DNA of 64,000 nt from Lycorma delicatula (GCF_047948215.1 NC_134458.1:142704036-142768035), one strand, 5' to 3'. Shown: positions 47,903 to 60,313, counted from the first letter of the stretch. Numbers and translations: made by a program. Notes: generated by a model from the letters alone, not told the origin.

Positions 47903-48201
47903 ACCCACCGGGTTGATCTGGTGGTGAACGCGTCTTCCCAAATCAGTTGATTTTGAAGTCGAGAGTTCCAGCGTTCAAGTCCTAGTAAACTCAGTTATTT
48001 TTACATGGATTTGAATACTAGATCGAGGATACCGGTGTTCTTTGGCGGTTGGGTTTCAATTAACCACACATCTCAGGAATGGTCGAACTGAGACTGTACA
48101 AGACTACACTTCATTTACACTTATACATATCATCCTCTGAAGTATTATCGGAAATGTAATTACCGGAGGCTAAACAGGAAAAAGAAGATGATAAAATTCA
48201 A
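47889..48201 (+). mobile_element. SINE-B copy 2 inserted in a LINE, 14-bp target-site duplication
   Basis: Element 47903-48187. The A box (TGATCTGGTGGTGAACG), B box (GCGTTCAAGTCC), body and common tail match copy 1 at 27048. The 14-bp duplication ATGATAAAATTCAA lies on both sides (47889-47902 and 48188-48201). Removing the element and one duplication restores a continuous minus-strand LINE frame, so the SINE inserted after the LINE. Confidence 0.93.
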
Positions 48202-48335
48202 TATTTAGAGATGCGTGCAGCCAAGGAGCGCCGCAACCTATTTCCTTTTCGAGAATTCTCGGAACAGACAGGCCTAGTTCCTGGAGATACCAATTTAGTC
48301 ATTTGGAGATAGCAGGCGTTTTTTGAAAGGTCTAT
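48188..48335 (-). mobile_element. I/R1-type LINE fragment, upstream part
   Basis: The minus-strand frame LNWYLQELGLSVPRILEKEI followed by APWLHASLNIEFYH leads directly into LENVNGTPLPIYYGP on the other side of the SINE. This is the region between the polymerase and RNase H domains. One stop is present. The LINE is truncated at about 48335. Confidence 0.6.
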
Positions 48336-49485
48336 TTATGAAGTATAAATTTAAAAAAAATATGTTAAAAAATATTTTAATGGAAGTGAGCTTGAGCAAT
48401 AGAACAAAAAAACATATATATACGTTTTAACAGATGGGATTGATTTTTTTAAAAAGTCTTTAGATTATTTATACATACATTGTAGGTAACAAATTTCTTT
48501 TAATACGTTTTTTTCTAAAATGTCTCTGAAGAAAATGGAAATGGGTTTTTTCGTCATATAACTACCCTCTTAAAATTTATTTTAAATATGATCAGAACCC
48601 CATGCAGAGAAAAGTTTTCCAAATTTGTAGAATATCGGTGTGATCAATTCTGAAGTGTAACGTCAAAAGCGGAAGAACACATACGCACATACATACATAC
48701 ATAAGTCTTTTTGATCTAATCAACTACTTGAACCCTAAGAACGTAAAAATTTCCAAGAAACCGGATACCCCATTTTTGACATGGTCACCATACTTTCCCC
48801 ATTAATATAGCTATTCCGGAAAAGTATTTATCCGGAAATAAATTTTGGGGGGAAAAATAAAATTATTTTTTATTAAAAAAGAGCGAGAATTTTAGTTCGG
48901 TATACGTCTATTATATTGCAAAAAAAGTAAGTAAATGTAACTCTTTTATAATTTTATGATCGCTACAAATGATACTTTTTTGAGTATGTTCAGTTACAAA
49001 AAATAATCATAAAAGTCAATAAATAGATTCTAGACTTTTATATAGTCTGTAATGTCTTCTTATTCTACAGAGATTTTTTAGATATAAAAACTAAAATAGC
49101 AGACGTTAATATAAAAATCTTTTAACTGTAAAAATTAATCTTTTTTCATTAATTTGATCAAATTTCTAAATATTAATAGAGCTTTGAAAATTATAAAGCA
49201 ACAGTCTTACTTGTTATCTAATAATTTTTTTTTTTTGAATTCGGTTGTTTTATATATAAAAGGAGAAATTTTATATATATATATATATATATAAAATTTT
49301 TCCTTAAATGAAATATCTCCTTTTGGATTACAGCTTGAGTATTTTCGTTATAACCTTATGTGAACAAATTATATTTCATTCAATACAGTTAAAAGTTTTT
49401 TTTTGTTTTTTTTTTTTTATAAAGTTGCTTTTATTAAATTAATTTTAAATTATATTTTATTTTATTAAATTATATTATTTTTATT
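48336..49485. other. AT-rich spacer with a non-coding repeat-like patch and a TA palindrome
   Basis: 48600-48800 holds a slightly GC-richer patch with a CATA run (48690-48702) resembling untranslated parts of insect repeats. A palindrome lies at 49261-49304 (arms AGGAGAAATTTTA and TAAAATTTTTCCT around a TA tract). No gene is supported. Confidence 0.4.
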
Positions 49486-50657
49486 AATTTTAAACAAGGG
49501 AAGCAATTTTAGGCCTCAGATTAATAGTAGAAGGAAGATTAAAGAAAAACAAACCAACATACTTGGCGTTTATAGACCTAGAAAAGGCTTTCGATAACGT
49601 AGACTGGAATAAAATGTTCAGCATTTTAAAAAAATTAGGGTTCAAATACAGAGATAGAAGAACAATTGCTAACATGTACAGGAACCAAACAGCAACAATA
49701 AAAATTGAAGAACATAAGAAAGAAGCCCTAATAAGAAAGGGAGTCCGACAAGGATGTTCCCTATCTCCGTTACTTTTTAATCTTTACATGGAACTAGCAG
49801 TTAATGATGTTAAAGAACAATTTAGATTCGGAGTAACAGTACAAGGTGAAAAGATAAAGATGCTACGATTTGCTGATGATATAGTAATTCTAGCCGAGAG
49901 TAAAAAGGATTTAGAAGAAACAATGAACGGCATAGATGAAGTCCTACGCAAGAACTATCGCATGAAAATAAACAAGAACAAAACAAAAGTAATGAAATGT
50001 AGTAGAAATAACAAAGATGGACCGCTGAATGTGAAAATAGGAGGAGAAAAGATTATGGAGGTAGAAGAATTTTGTTATTTGGGAAGTAAAATTACTAAAG
50101 ATGGATGAAGCAGGAGCGATATAAAATGCCGAATAGCACAAGCTAAACGAGCCTTCAGTAAGAAATATAATTTGTTTACATCAAAAATTAATTTAAATGT
50201 CAGGAAAAGATTTTTGAAAGTGTATGTTTGGAGTGTCGCTTTATATGGAAGTGAAACTTGGCAATCGGAGTATCTGAGAAGAAAAGATTAGAAGCTTTTG
50301 AAATGTGGTGCTATAGGAGAATGTTAAAAATCAGATGGGTGGATAAAGTGACAAATGAAGAGGTATTGCGGCAAATAGATGAAGAAAGAAGCATTTGGAA
50401 AAATATAGTTAAAAGAAGAGACAGACTTATAGGCCACATATTATGGCATCCTGGAATAGTCGCTTTAATATTGGAAGGACAGGTAGAAGGGAAAAATTGT
50501 GTAGGCAGGCCACGTTTGGAGTATGTAAAACAAATTGTTGGGGATGTAGGATGTAGAGGGTATACTGAAATGAAACGACTAGCACTAGATAGGGAATCTT
50601 GGAGAGCTGCATCAAACCAGTCAAATGACTGAAGACAAAAAAAAAAAAAATTTTAAA
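49486..50657 (+). mobile_element. RTE-clade LINE 3' fragment, best-preserved reverse transcriptase
   Basis: 5'-truncated inside the reverse transcriptase at about 49496. One 181-codon frame (49563-50108) carries AFIDLEKAFDNVDWNKM, IRKGVRQGCSLSPLLFNLYM, catalytic LRFADDIVILAES and INKNKTKVMKCSRNN. After a stop at KDG, the frame continues with IKCRIAQAKRAF, and a shifted frame (50258-50632) gives EAFEMWCYRRMLKIRWVDKV to ALDRESWRAASNQ. The TGACTGAAGACAAAAA tail follows. A possible 9-bp duplication AATTTTAAA flanks the copy (49486-49494 and 50649-50657), but the sequence is of low complexity. It is closest in sequence to the copies at 30513 and 35937. Confidence 0.9.
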
Positions 50658-51012
50658 TTAAAAATTAAAAAAAAGAATTCATTAAATATTATAGATCACA
50701 TAATGAAGGGTTCTTCCGTTTTTAATTCAAAAAACCTCTTTCGCATACGTTAATTTAATTTGGTTTAATATTGCTAACAAAAGATACCGCATATAAAGAA
50801 ACATCAACGTTCTAACTTGCAGTATCTTAACGAAACACGCTTCTAACTCTCCCAGTTCAAATTTTTTTGACCTTAAATTGAGCGTAATTATGACACAACT
50901 AGTCTTTATCAAATTCACACGTACTATTACGGTATTTTTAATTTCAATGAAATTGATCTAGTAGATTTTGACATTTTCTAGCCACTATACTTTATTCATA
51001 AGCCTATAATAT

Positions 51013-51115
51013 ATATAAGGAAACCCCAATTTAAGTGAATGGTATTTTCGTACTTCTCATATGCTACCTCCAAACATAAAGAAAATAATTTTCACTCCTC
51101 TTTCCCACCATGCGA
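51013..51115 (+). repeat. Left terminal inverted repeat
   Basis: Outer ~45 bp nearly identical to the complement of 53689-53733; the inner part is less similar. Confidence 0.85.
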
Positions 51116-51958
51116 CGAAAGATGTAGCACTGAAAAAAATTCACTGCAGTGCTAAATTTCCTACTCTATTCATTTTTCTTTTTTACTACTGGTGTTGGAA
51201 TTTATAAGAAATAATTTTTGTTTTTCAAATTTTTTATGCTGTTTATGTAGGCTACAAGATAGAGAAAGTGCCCAATTTTCTTACGTATTTTTAGCTTTGT
51301 ATCGTTCCTGTTAAAAATTACTCCTTAATTTACCATATTTTCGCAATATTTCCTTATCATATTCCATATAGTATTAATATTTTTTAAGAGATTATTTTAT
51401 AAACACACTTTAAGTCTCGTTATCTAATAGTTAGATAACGGCGACCAAATTGAAACAACCAATAAAGTCAAACGTTAATATTAATGAATGTGAACTTGGT
51501 CGCGGCATCCAAAATAATATGACCGTCGCACTGAATGACGCTCTGTTATTTTTCTTCAAAATAAATGCAAGATCTAAAATTTGTATCCCTGCCACTTATT
51601 GATAGTCCCAATATATATTTAACAAATCATCAGATGGTTTATAGACGTTCTTAGAAAATTAATAATTTTCTTCATGTTGTCTTACTGTAAAAACAAACTG
51701 TGAAATATTCCCTATTTTTTACCTTCTAATAAGGGTTGCATCCAGTATTTATTTAATTATTTTTTTTTTTAATGAATACAGCTACTTCCTTGAGTCCATA
51801 TTGCTGACTGGTTTATGCAATACTCTCAAATTCTGAGTTGCCGATTTGATCTCATTTATGGTTTCTTGTCAGTTGTTCGCCGCGCCGGCAGAGTGTGTAC
51901 GCAGCTTACGGTGGTTTTTTTCATAAAACATAAATTGCTTTGAATCTAATTTTATATA

Positions 51959-51992
51959 TTGGATTAAAAGAGAGGCAACTCTTTTAATCCAA
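51959..51992. repeat. Perfect hairpin, 14-bp stem
   Basis: TTGGATTAAAAGAG and its exact reverse complement are separated by AGGCAA. Confidence 0.9.
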
Positions 51993-52039
51993 AATGAATT
52001 TTATTAAATCTAGATGTTAAACATCTTAATCTATAGTTC

Positions 52040-52577
52040 AGGCAAATGCACCTTCATTCTATCCAAACTGTGGTGAATAATAATTTCTTACCCAATTTTT
52101 TCTTAATATAATCGGAAGTGAGTGGAAATATATCAAAATTTTTGCTTTGAAGGCGAGTAATCCAAATATTAAGCTTCTTAACGAAAGCATAAAGATTGTC
52201 TGTCATTAATAAAATGTTATTCATGTCATTTAAATGCAAAAATATATCAGCTAAATAAGCCAGTATACACGTATTCATTATTCTGCAAAAGCATTGATAA
52301 TGGCGTTTTTTTGTCCTGGAAAAATGTTATTAATTCATCTCTCAATTCCAATAAACGAGTTATAACACTTTCCTCTGCGATAACCACCTGACTTTTGAAT
52401 GGAAAAGAAGAGATTTTTTGCTTTTCGCTCATTTCATCACATAATTTAGTAAACAACCGCAGCTAAATAGTTTTAACTAGTTTTCATTGGGTTGCGGTTG
52501 GGGGTTCGCGAAATATTCATTATATATTTTGTTTTACTTTTTTGGGATCGTGGTGCTAAAACGGTTGAGAATCGCTG
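52040..52577 (-). mobile_element. hAT-family transposase remnant with one terminal repeat
   Basis: The minus-strand frames give DEMSEKQKISSFPF, VITRLLELRDELITFFQDKK, then ILAYLADIFLHLNDMNNILL, LYAFVKKLNIWITRLQSKNF and DIFPLTSDYIKKK. This matches the C-terminal dimerisation half of hAT transposases and their host-domesticated relatives such as ZBED5 and GTF2IRD2. A frameshift lies near 52270. Just upstream, the minus strand reads CAGCGATTCTCAACCG ending at 52577, which resembles the short terminal repeat of Charlie-like hAT elements. The N-terminal half with the BED zinc finger and first catalytic residues is missing; the opposite end was not found. Confidence 0.8.
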
Positions 52578-53631
52578 ATCCGCTATAAATTTTATTAAAC
52601 GATTCCTTTAGCTTTCGAAAAAAAGGAAGTCTTTTGTAATATTAATCTCTTCTCGATTGAAAAGTTTCATACGTGGTATAAATAGTATATTAGTTGTAAA
52701 TTTTGATTTATTTTTTTTACAGGAGTATTAAAACTTTTATAGTAAAGAATTAAGGCGTGAGTTGTTTAGATTGCAGATTGTATGTTCTTGTGTATATACA
52801 TAGTTCAGTGTATGAGTGTGTGCGTTTGTAGGGGGATACACGTTACCCATAAATCGAGTTCTTGCCGATGCGTGTCAAGGACACGTGTGATACTATCCCA
52901 CTACGTTTTTGCTTTCTCAAGCACTCAAATTCCATCCACCCTCTTTCATATACCCTTTATCGATTCAATAATACAACGCTTGCATCTAGACACATACACA
53001 CTAGCATTTTGCTTGTACGTATATTCAGTAGGATATACGTATATATTCTGTGTGTGCGCGTGTACGTGCGCTCACTGTACCTAGAAGGTATGTCAAAATC
53101 ATGTATAAAATTTATTTAAAAAATAGTTTTTTATGAATTTTTTTAAATAAATTTCATTAGATGATACAAAAACCAATGCTTTACATTTCTCTCTCACTCT
53201 CACTCTCTCCATGTATTCATTGTTTTCTAAATAAACATTAAAAAATATATTTAGAATTAAGTGTAAAGAAATGAAAGAAGTCGAACGTCGTTTTAAGAAA
53301 TTGAAATAGTTTTTACAGTTATGGAATTTTTTTCAATAAAGTGTGTATTAGAAAAATTATTGTTATTAAAATAATAATTATTACTATTATACTTTCTGCT
53401 AAGAAAGGTAAACAGTTCTTAACAAAGAAATGTGTATTTGAAACTTTAAAATAAATTCCTTTTGCTTATCTTGTCATCTAAATTCTATGGCTTATTTAGG
53501 TATAGCCAGTAAACGTAAAAACAAAAATATTCCGCCATTTGTAAAATGAATACTAAAAGAATGGAAGATGACTATTTTTTGAAAATTTAACCAAATTTTT
53601 TACCGACTTTTCAAATAATAGTATGGTATCT

Positions 53632-53733
53632 TGGGTTGCAAGGTGGGAGTGGGGGTGGAAATGAATTTTCTTTACGTTTTGAGGTATGAGAAGCACGAAA
53701 ATACCATTCACTTAAATTGGGGTTTCCTTATAT
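53632..53733 (-). repeat. Right terminal inverted repeat
   Basis: Partner of 51013-51115; the outer end reads GGTTTCCTTATAT. Confidence 0.85.
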
Positions 53734-53734
53734 T

Positions 53735-54428
53735 TATATATATGTATATAAAATTTTGTGCCTTGAAAATCTCCAAAACTGCTGGATAAATTTCATTGAA
53801 ATTTATATATGCTTTTGAAATAGAGCATATGAAAATTTGACGAGGATTGGTTGAGTAGTTCTTGAGTTACACTCAATTAAAGGTCGAAACAATTTGATTG
53901 GGGCAAATTAGAAGCGGGGTTGGTTATGATGCTACAAGTTGGGACTTTTGAAGTTTCTTTACCTGCGGTAACTAGTTTTTTTGTTAAACATGACATAAGT
54001 TATAAAGTACTTAATTTATTTATTTTTATTTATTGAATATTTCATTTCTGACTTGTAACTGTTTGTTATGGATTAGTTTTTTTTTGTAAATTTTTAAATA
54101 GAACGAATTGATACTTTTCAAAAGGAAACATAATAAAATAACAAAAAGTCGAAAATCCTTTGCGCAAGAATCTTTTTATTTTACGGAACTAATTTTTTTG
54201 CTATCTACAGTTTTGAATGTATTTTTCAAACAATTACGAACGTTTCTAAAAACGTTTAAAAATATAACTTGAAAAGATCATTGTGATTACAAATTTTTTT
54301 GACAAGAGTTTTATACTTTGTTCTATATCCTTCGAAACGTTTTATCATATAAAGAATGATTAATCTTATAAAATAATTTTTTATCGTAGTGAACGAGTGA
54401 AAGAAATTTTTAACTGTCCAGAATAATT
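53735..54428. other. AT-rich spacer, possible non-coding repeat at 53750-53990
   Basis: The segment with CCTTGAAAATCTCCAAAACT resembles a dispersed insect repeat, but no second copy lies in the window. Nothing else seen. Confidence 0.35.
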
Positions 54429-54430
54429 TT

Positions 54431-54578
54431 CTTTTTTTTTGCTTTTAACCTCCAGGACCACCGTTAGGTAGAGATGAATGACCAGTAGCGTGTGAAAATG
54501 CCATGCCTGACCGGGATTCGATCCCGGAACCTCCGGATGAAAGGCCGAGACCCTACCACTCGCGCTACGGAGGCCGGC
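54431..54578 (-). mobile_element. SINE-A copy 3 (shortened tail)
   Basis: Minus-strand SINE-A with B-box and A-box regions as in copy 1. About 15 bp is deleted in the tail, removing most of the CATCCTCTGAAGAAT block that copies 1 and 2 have. The A-rich end is on the left. No clear flanking duplication. Confidence 0.85.
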
Positions 54579-55689
54579 AAGAATATTTAGATGCGTTTTA
54601 CTCAAATTTATATACCCGTTACTAAAACGCATTACTGAAAGTTATTTGAAGCAAAATGTTTATACAAGATATGTATTCCTTATGATTAGCTCTAATTACT
54701 TCAATCAAAGCCCTTTTTTTTAATTTCGCCTTGATTTGTGCTCCTTGATAAAAATAATGTATTGAAATTCATTGGACGTAAATTATAAGGTAAACGTTTG
54801 TAGTTTTCATGGTAAATTCACGGTAGAATTTACCATGAATGATTTTTATTTATTAACAAAAAATGTTTGAATTTTTATTCTGGAAAATATTTTTTTAATG
54901 TACTTTTTTATACCGAAATAGTTATTTAGAAAGCACTTTTCCTCTGTCGAAAGATAGATACACTAATATGTTGCTTTACATTATATTTCCCTTACTTTCT
55001 TCTAACTGAGACTCGTATAAAACATCTGAATTATAAATTTAATGTAGAAGTCGAAATTATCTTTCACTGAGAGTAATGATGTTTAATCTTAGACCATTCA
55101 TTATCTGCATTTCGTAGGCTTGTATGCAAGAATGCTTAGTAAGCCTGGCATGGGATGTTTATTACTCTTAATAATGGCTACATCAATTTCGGGAGTTACT
55201 TTGCTCTCGTGTCCGATCGTCTATAACCTTTTTCATTGTAGCAATTAACATATATAGGTACTATTCGTCAAAGTTTAAAAAGTTCAGTTGAAATGCAAGA
55301 TGGAAATAGGTTGTAGAACCGGTGATTGGCTACTTGCTATCTACGACGTTTTGTTACTATTTCAGATCCAGGTAGAACTGCTGTACGTCTGTATATCTAC
55401 GTTTTCTAAACTTGGACGAGTAATACGTAATATTTTATACAAACTTTATATAATTACAATACTTTATATAACTTAGTAAAACTTACTAAATAACTTAATA
55501 TTACTTTATATAATTAATGTAATTAATGTTCACCGATAAAGGATTTCTCGTTAATATTATTTTTGTATAATTATTTGTATTACTATATATGAATTTATTA
55601 TACCTTATATTTTGTTCTTGTATCTTATCATTATTATTAGGAAATTTTGTTTTCCTGCAGTTTTGCTTTATGACACCTGTTGTTACCAC

Positions 55690-55750
<61 letters not shown>

Positions 55751-57645
55751 TTAATTATCCAGAAAATCACTATATTAATTATATTCAGTCAGAAGAATTA
55801 GAAACAACATTTTTTTTTTTTTTTACCCTTTCAATATATTTTGCAAAATAAAATGCAATACAAAGAAAAGAACGTTTTATCTTCGTCGGGAGAAAAATAA
55901 AAAATGACAGAATACACGTAAAACGTAATGCATTGAAAAAGGAGATGATCGTTTTATATATATATATATATATATAGATACACGAGCTCGTACATGTAAG
56001 TGTTGAGTATGAGGGTGAAAATTGCTGAAAATGACGAATGTAGCGGCAAACATCGTATTTGGAGGGACGTTATCCATCTTTACTGCCTGTTTGATCAACC
56101 GGACACTGTCAATTTCTTCTGGTTCCGCTCGTCCGTGTCCGGAAATAGAGTTTGACGGAAACACACCCGCAAGATATCCTCGAAACAAACACCGTTCGTT
56201 CATTGTACATGTGTGTTTGTATTGTTTAGATGTATGGACGCGCATGTACTACCATATATGTTTGAACTTTTTAAGTCAAAACTAGGGAATGAAAGGGTGT
56301 ATGATTTTCACGTTGTAAGACAAAGCAAGTCGATTGTTTTTGTTGTGATATCAAATAGATATCTAAACTAATAAAGTATTTTTTTTCTTTTTCTTTAAAA
56401 ATACTTACATTTTGTTATAAAAATATAACAAACGAGACAAACATTTAAAAGAAAAAATCTGTTTTTTATAATAATAAAATGTTATAAGAGACAACAGAAT
56501 TTAATTCATACATCTAATGTAATCCGAATTGAAGAGATTTCATATTAGGCTCAACCACTATATTCAAAGATTACAAAATTAAATTTTTCAAAAGTTATTC
56601 GTTGAAAATTAGGCAGTTTTCTTAAAAATAATTAAAAATAAATCACTCTTTTTTCTCATTTTAAAGAAATTTGCATTGTTAGTTGTTATGATTTTAGAAA
56701 TATTGGTCATAAGGACTTCATATTAACATATTACTATTTCGAATAATTTGAACATCAACATCCCTCAGACACAAACATACACCTCTGTTCCTTCTGCAAA
56801 TTCCCTACAGGCAATAGTAGTCCTATTTCGGACTCCTTCAGAAAAGGATTCTGAAGGATATTCTTCATGTGATTTAGATAATCACATCAAGTATATTTTT
56901 TGAAAGTTGTCAAATTTCATGAAAGTTCTCTACTATTGATGTAACCAGAATTTTACAATGTTTCTCATGGTTTGTAATTAATTAATAAATGTTGTTTTAG
57001 ATCTTAATTATGTAGATAAACCAACGATTTTTCATTATAGATGGAAGAAATTTAACTGTAAAATTTTGGAATTTAATATATGAAATAAAAGGAAAGCAAG
57101 TCATGGAAATGAGATTAGCAAGATAAATTAACATGATGTGAAATTAAGAAGTGATGAAGATGACAAACTTACAAATAAGGTTTTTGATGAAAGTTTTCAA
57201 TTCAGTCGATTACTTTATATTTGTTTAGGAATCCTTATTCTGTTTTAGGATTGCTTTTTAATTTTTAAATCGAGGATATATTTAAGGTGGTCAACCCAAC
57301 TGATTGTGTTTCCAACCAGATAATAATCCCCCCATTCTTCGAAAAGATATAGAAACATATGGATATTCTCTTCCTTAATTGAGGCTTGATGCTATTCTCT
57401 TGTTTGGTTGCTTATTTCTTACTACGGTTCTTTCATAGTGTATAATTTTTCTGTTATCCCTTCTTGAGTCCCAATTTTCCATACCTTTAATTATATCGTA
57501 TTCATATTCATTAACCGTGAGAATACTAAGTTCTATGGATCTTCGGTAACTTCAAAATTAGTTTTATGACTAAGGTATCTACCAGCTAAAAACCTATTCC
57601 GTCCTTAAATACAAATATCCGACAGATAATAAATACTGAGAATTC
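54579..57645. other. AT-rich spacer with TA microsatellites and a GC-richer island
   Basis: TA tracts lie at 55694-55750 and about 55955-55977; frames made of alternating Ile-Tyr come from these. A GC-richer island at 56020-56200 has open frames on both strands without motifs and no matched splice sites. No gene is supported. Confidence 0.45.
55694..55750. repeat. (TA)n microsatellite
   Basis: More than 25 TA units with one G interruption. Confidence 0.97.
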
Positions 57646-57649
57646 ACAG

Positions 57650-57800
57650 AGTAGGATGTAGAGAAAAAGTCTAAAGTGGATTGTTGATGTAAAAAAAGGA
57701 AAAGTATGAGATAACTGAATTGAACTGGAAGGATTTGGGAAGAGATAAATCCAGGAAATAGTAGGTGAATCAAGTTAATGAGGATATTAGGGAGAGCAGT
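57650..57800 (+). mobile_element. Possible LINE C-terminal scrap
   Basis: Translates as RKSLKWIVDVKKGKV and, after a frameshift, ELNWKDLGRDKSRK followed by VNQ. This resembles the last residues of RTE-type polymerases, where a basic GRP-LKW-DDV segment precedes a D-R-S-W motif. Too short and too disrupted to be sure. Confidence 0.35.
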
Positions 57801-58842
57801 ATGGAAAGGGAAAGATAAGATAATGGGGAAAGAATTGTGATGGGAAAGAGGGAAAAAGCGGTTTATAATATATTGCCTGAATCAGAATATTTGATTACGA
57901 GAATTCTTGTGTAAAAAAAATTGATGATAATTATTATTATTTTTTCTCAGATAAAAAATTCTACTGTCGTTGATTTAGTTACCAGTATATAGGGAACGAG
58001 GACACGTTATATAATTCAGGGAAGATACAGCTGTTTTTAGGGACGATATAAGCAGAACAATGGCCGGAAAGCTATCAGATTACATGGCTCATGTATTTAT
58101 ACAGCCACTAAAATTAACATTCAGCAGTTCTACTGGGCGTAAAAACACACGAATGTACACTTACACACACTCAGATTTACATGCTTACCCTTTACCCCTT
58201 CCATCTGTAATATAGAAAAACAAAAGCCTAAAGCTATATTTCACTCCTTTCTTACCAGAATTTTGTGGTTACTATTAAATGGCCGATTTATGAAATGGTG
58301 ATATAACATTTATGAGGGTGTCAAACGGTAACATGAAATTCCAAGCAACCCTTTTCACCCTTTTTAATCGTTGTTACGTCATCCTTTTGTTTTTATCATC
58401 AGAGATTAAAAACCTATCAGCTTTTACTTATACCAATTTACACAATGTGATTTGTTCACTTCGTTTTATTTATCTATATTGTTCCTCATAATTAATCTCG
58501 CACATTCATTTACTTATCCACGTGCATGTATATATATATATATAAAATATGTAAATACAATATATTTACATTTTTTTATAGATAGCCACTGCTTCTTTCG
58601 CACTTAATAAGTACTTAAGTTTTTTAATACCACGTTTTATCATGGTTTTTGTCGCTGGGGTTAAATTAATTACACTGTTTTAGCCTAAACTGGACAAAAA
58701 TAATTTCCAAACTGTAATATGGAACTTTCATCTTGTTGTAAGGTAATTTTACAATACATATTTTTATTAAAAAAATAAAAATAGATTGGTGTATTTAATA
58801 TGAAATACATTTTACCGTTTTCCATTAAATGAACGATAGTTT

Positions 58843-58893
<51 letters not shown>

Positions 58894-60255
58894 TGGTTGA
58901 AAAGTAACATACATTCCCCTCTAACTTATTTTATAATTGAGATAACTGGATGCGATTTACGGCATTCTTCCTTGTACCGAGGGGCTACTTCAGTGAATGA
59001 ATATTTCACTCTTTTTGATTTTTGGTCTGCAGGGGTGGGGGAAGGAGAGCAACTCAAAACTTACAAATGAGACCAATGATCGTTTGATATATCATTTTAA
59101 AAAAATTGTACAATTAAAACTAAATTCTGATCGCCCTATCCATAATGGCGGCCAACAATGTTTCAGATAGCTAGAATTGTGGTTGTACGCTTCCCTTTAA
59201 TTTTTTATTTATTTGAGGTATCTTGATTTTTTCTGTTGAAATTTTCTCCCGTAAAAGAGGCTAACTCAGTAAACCCCAATTTAGAGAATTCGGCTGTCAG
59301 GTGGACTGGGTGCAGGGACGGCCTGAAAATTTTAAATGGGACATATGATCATGTTATACGTTGTTTTAAATGTCTTTGCGAGACAAGCAAACCTATACAA
59401 AAAAAATTAAATTCTGACTATTTAAACTAAAATGGGGATCACAAATGTCATGTTAATTAATAATTGAAAAAAATAATTATTAAAATTTTTCAAATACTTC
59501 TTTTAATTAAACTTGCAGTCTTCTTTCCCTGGTCCTTTGCGTTACCCGACAAACACCACTAGGAGGTTCCCGCACTTCGTTTCTCATTAATTTTTTTTTT
59601 TTTATTTTGATTGTTAATCTAGTAATCGGAAGTTGGTGCTGCCAATCGAGCCACTTAGGCAGTAACAGTGGCAGTGACTGTGTTGGTGAGCCGCCGCGCC
59701 GTACATCGTCGCATACTTTAAAAAATTGAAAATATAAAAAAACCGAAAAATTGTTTTCATATATTTATTTGGAGAGTATTTACGAGCCAAAATCTAGTGA
59801 ATATCTCGTTTAGTATAGTCGGAAATGAAGAAAATTTCCACTCATTGTTTGAAATTTTTTACTTTTCTTCACCCCTTTCAAGTACGAATTTCGAGAAATC
59901 TAGAGATCGGTTTTTAGATATTCAGATGAAGATTACACCCACCAAAAATCAAGATGATATAATAATTTGTTACCGAGAAATTTAGAAATTAGTAAAATTC
60001 ATTGTAACTTAATTTTAACCCTTTAAACCAGGAACTTTAGAAAATTCCTTTCTTGTACACTTAAACCGTACGAAGAGCGTGTGTACAAATTTTCATCAAT
60101 TTATTTTAAGTAGGGATATGCAGTTTTATAGGTACTAATAATATTTATATATCAAAATTAAATTCAAATTTATTAAAGCTTATTATTTTTTATTTTATTT
60201 TTTCATAATAATAAAACTGTACCTTAACCCAATAAATTTTAATTTTTTTCTTTTT
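57801..60255. other. Spacer with TA microsatellite and a diverged two-copy block
   Basis: A TA tract lies at 58848-58890. Two related ~130-bp blocks (about 59020-59155 and 59300-59445) share AAATTCTGA-C-- and A-ATGGG stretches in the same order, suggesting an old internal duplication. Nothing coding is supported. Confidence 0.4.
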
Positions 60256-60260
60256 TTTAG

Positions 60261-60313
60261 GTGGAAGAGAAGCAAAGACCAGTTACTAGAGCTGGACGGT
60301 CACAAGAAGAAAC
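60261..60313 (+). CDS. Candidate internal exon, 53 nt, unidentified gene
   Basis: A long pyrimidine tract ending in TAG precedes this segment (60241-60260), and GTAAGTC follows at once (60314-60320), a strong donor. Composition is markedly less AT-rich than the surroundings. Two of three frames are open: frame 1 gives VEEKQRPVTRAGRSQEE, frame 2 gives WKRSKDQLLELDGHKKK. The third frame has a stop. A 53-nt exon shifts phase, which suits an internal exon. I do not recognise the protein, and no other exon is seen in the window. It may be chance. Confidence 0.4.

Larger units (their letters stand above)
51013..53733. mobile_element. 2.7-kb element with ~0.1-kb terminal inverted repeats
   Basis: The ends 51013-51115 and 53632-53733 are inverted copies: AAGGAAACCCCAATTTAAGT continues as GAATGGTATTTTCGTACTTC with very few changes, and similarity decays over the next ~60 bp. 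Inside are a hAT transposase remnant, a perfect hairpin (51959-51992) and AT-rich DNA. The element may be a DNA transposon unrelated to the hAT, with the hAT inserted into it. No superfamily was assigned and no unambiguous target duplication was found, as the flanks are TA-rich. Confidence 0.7.

Noticed and set aside
55501..55851. Open frames with long Ile-Tyr runs
   Set aside because: Produced by the TA microsatellite.
55877..56285. Overlapping open frames of 87 and 122 codons
   Set aside because: Partly made of a TA tract; the remainder has no motif, no splice sites and no repeat match. Kept only as a GC-richer island.
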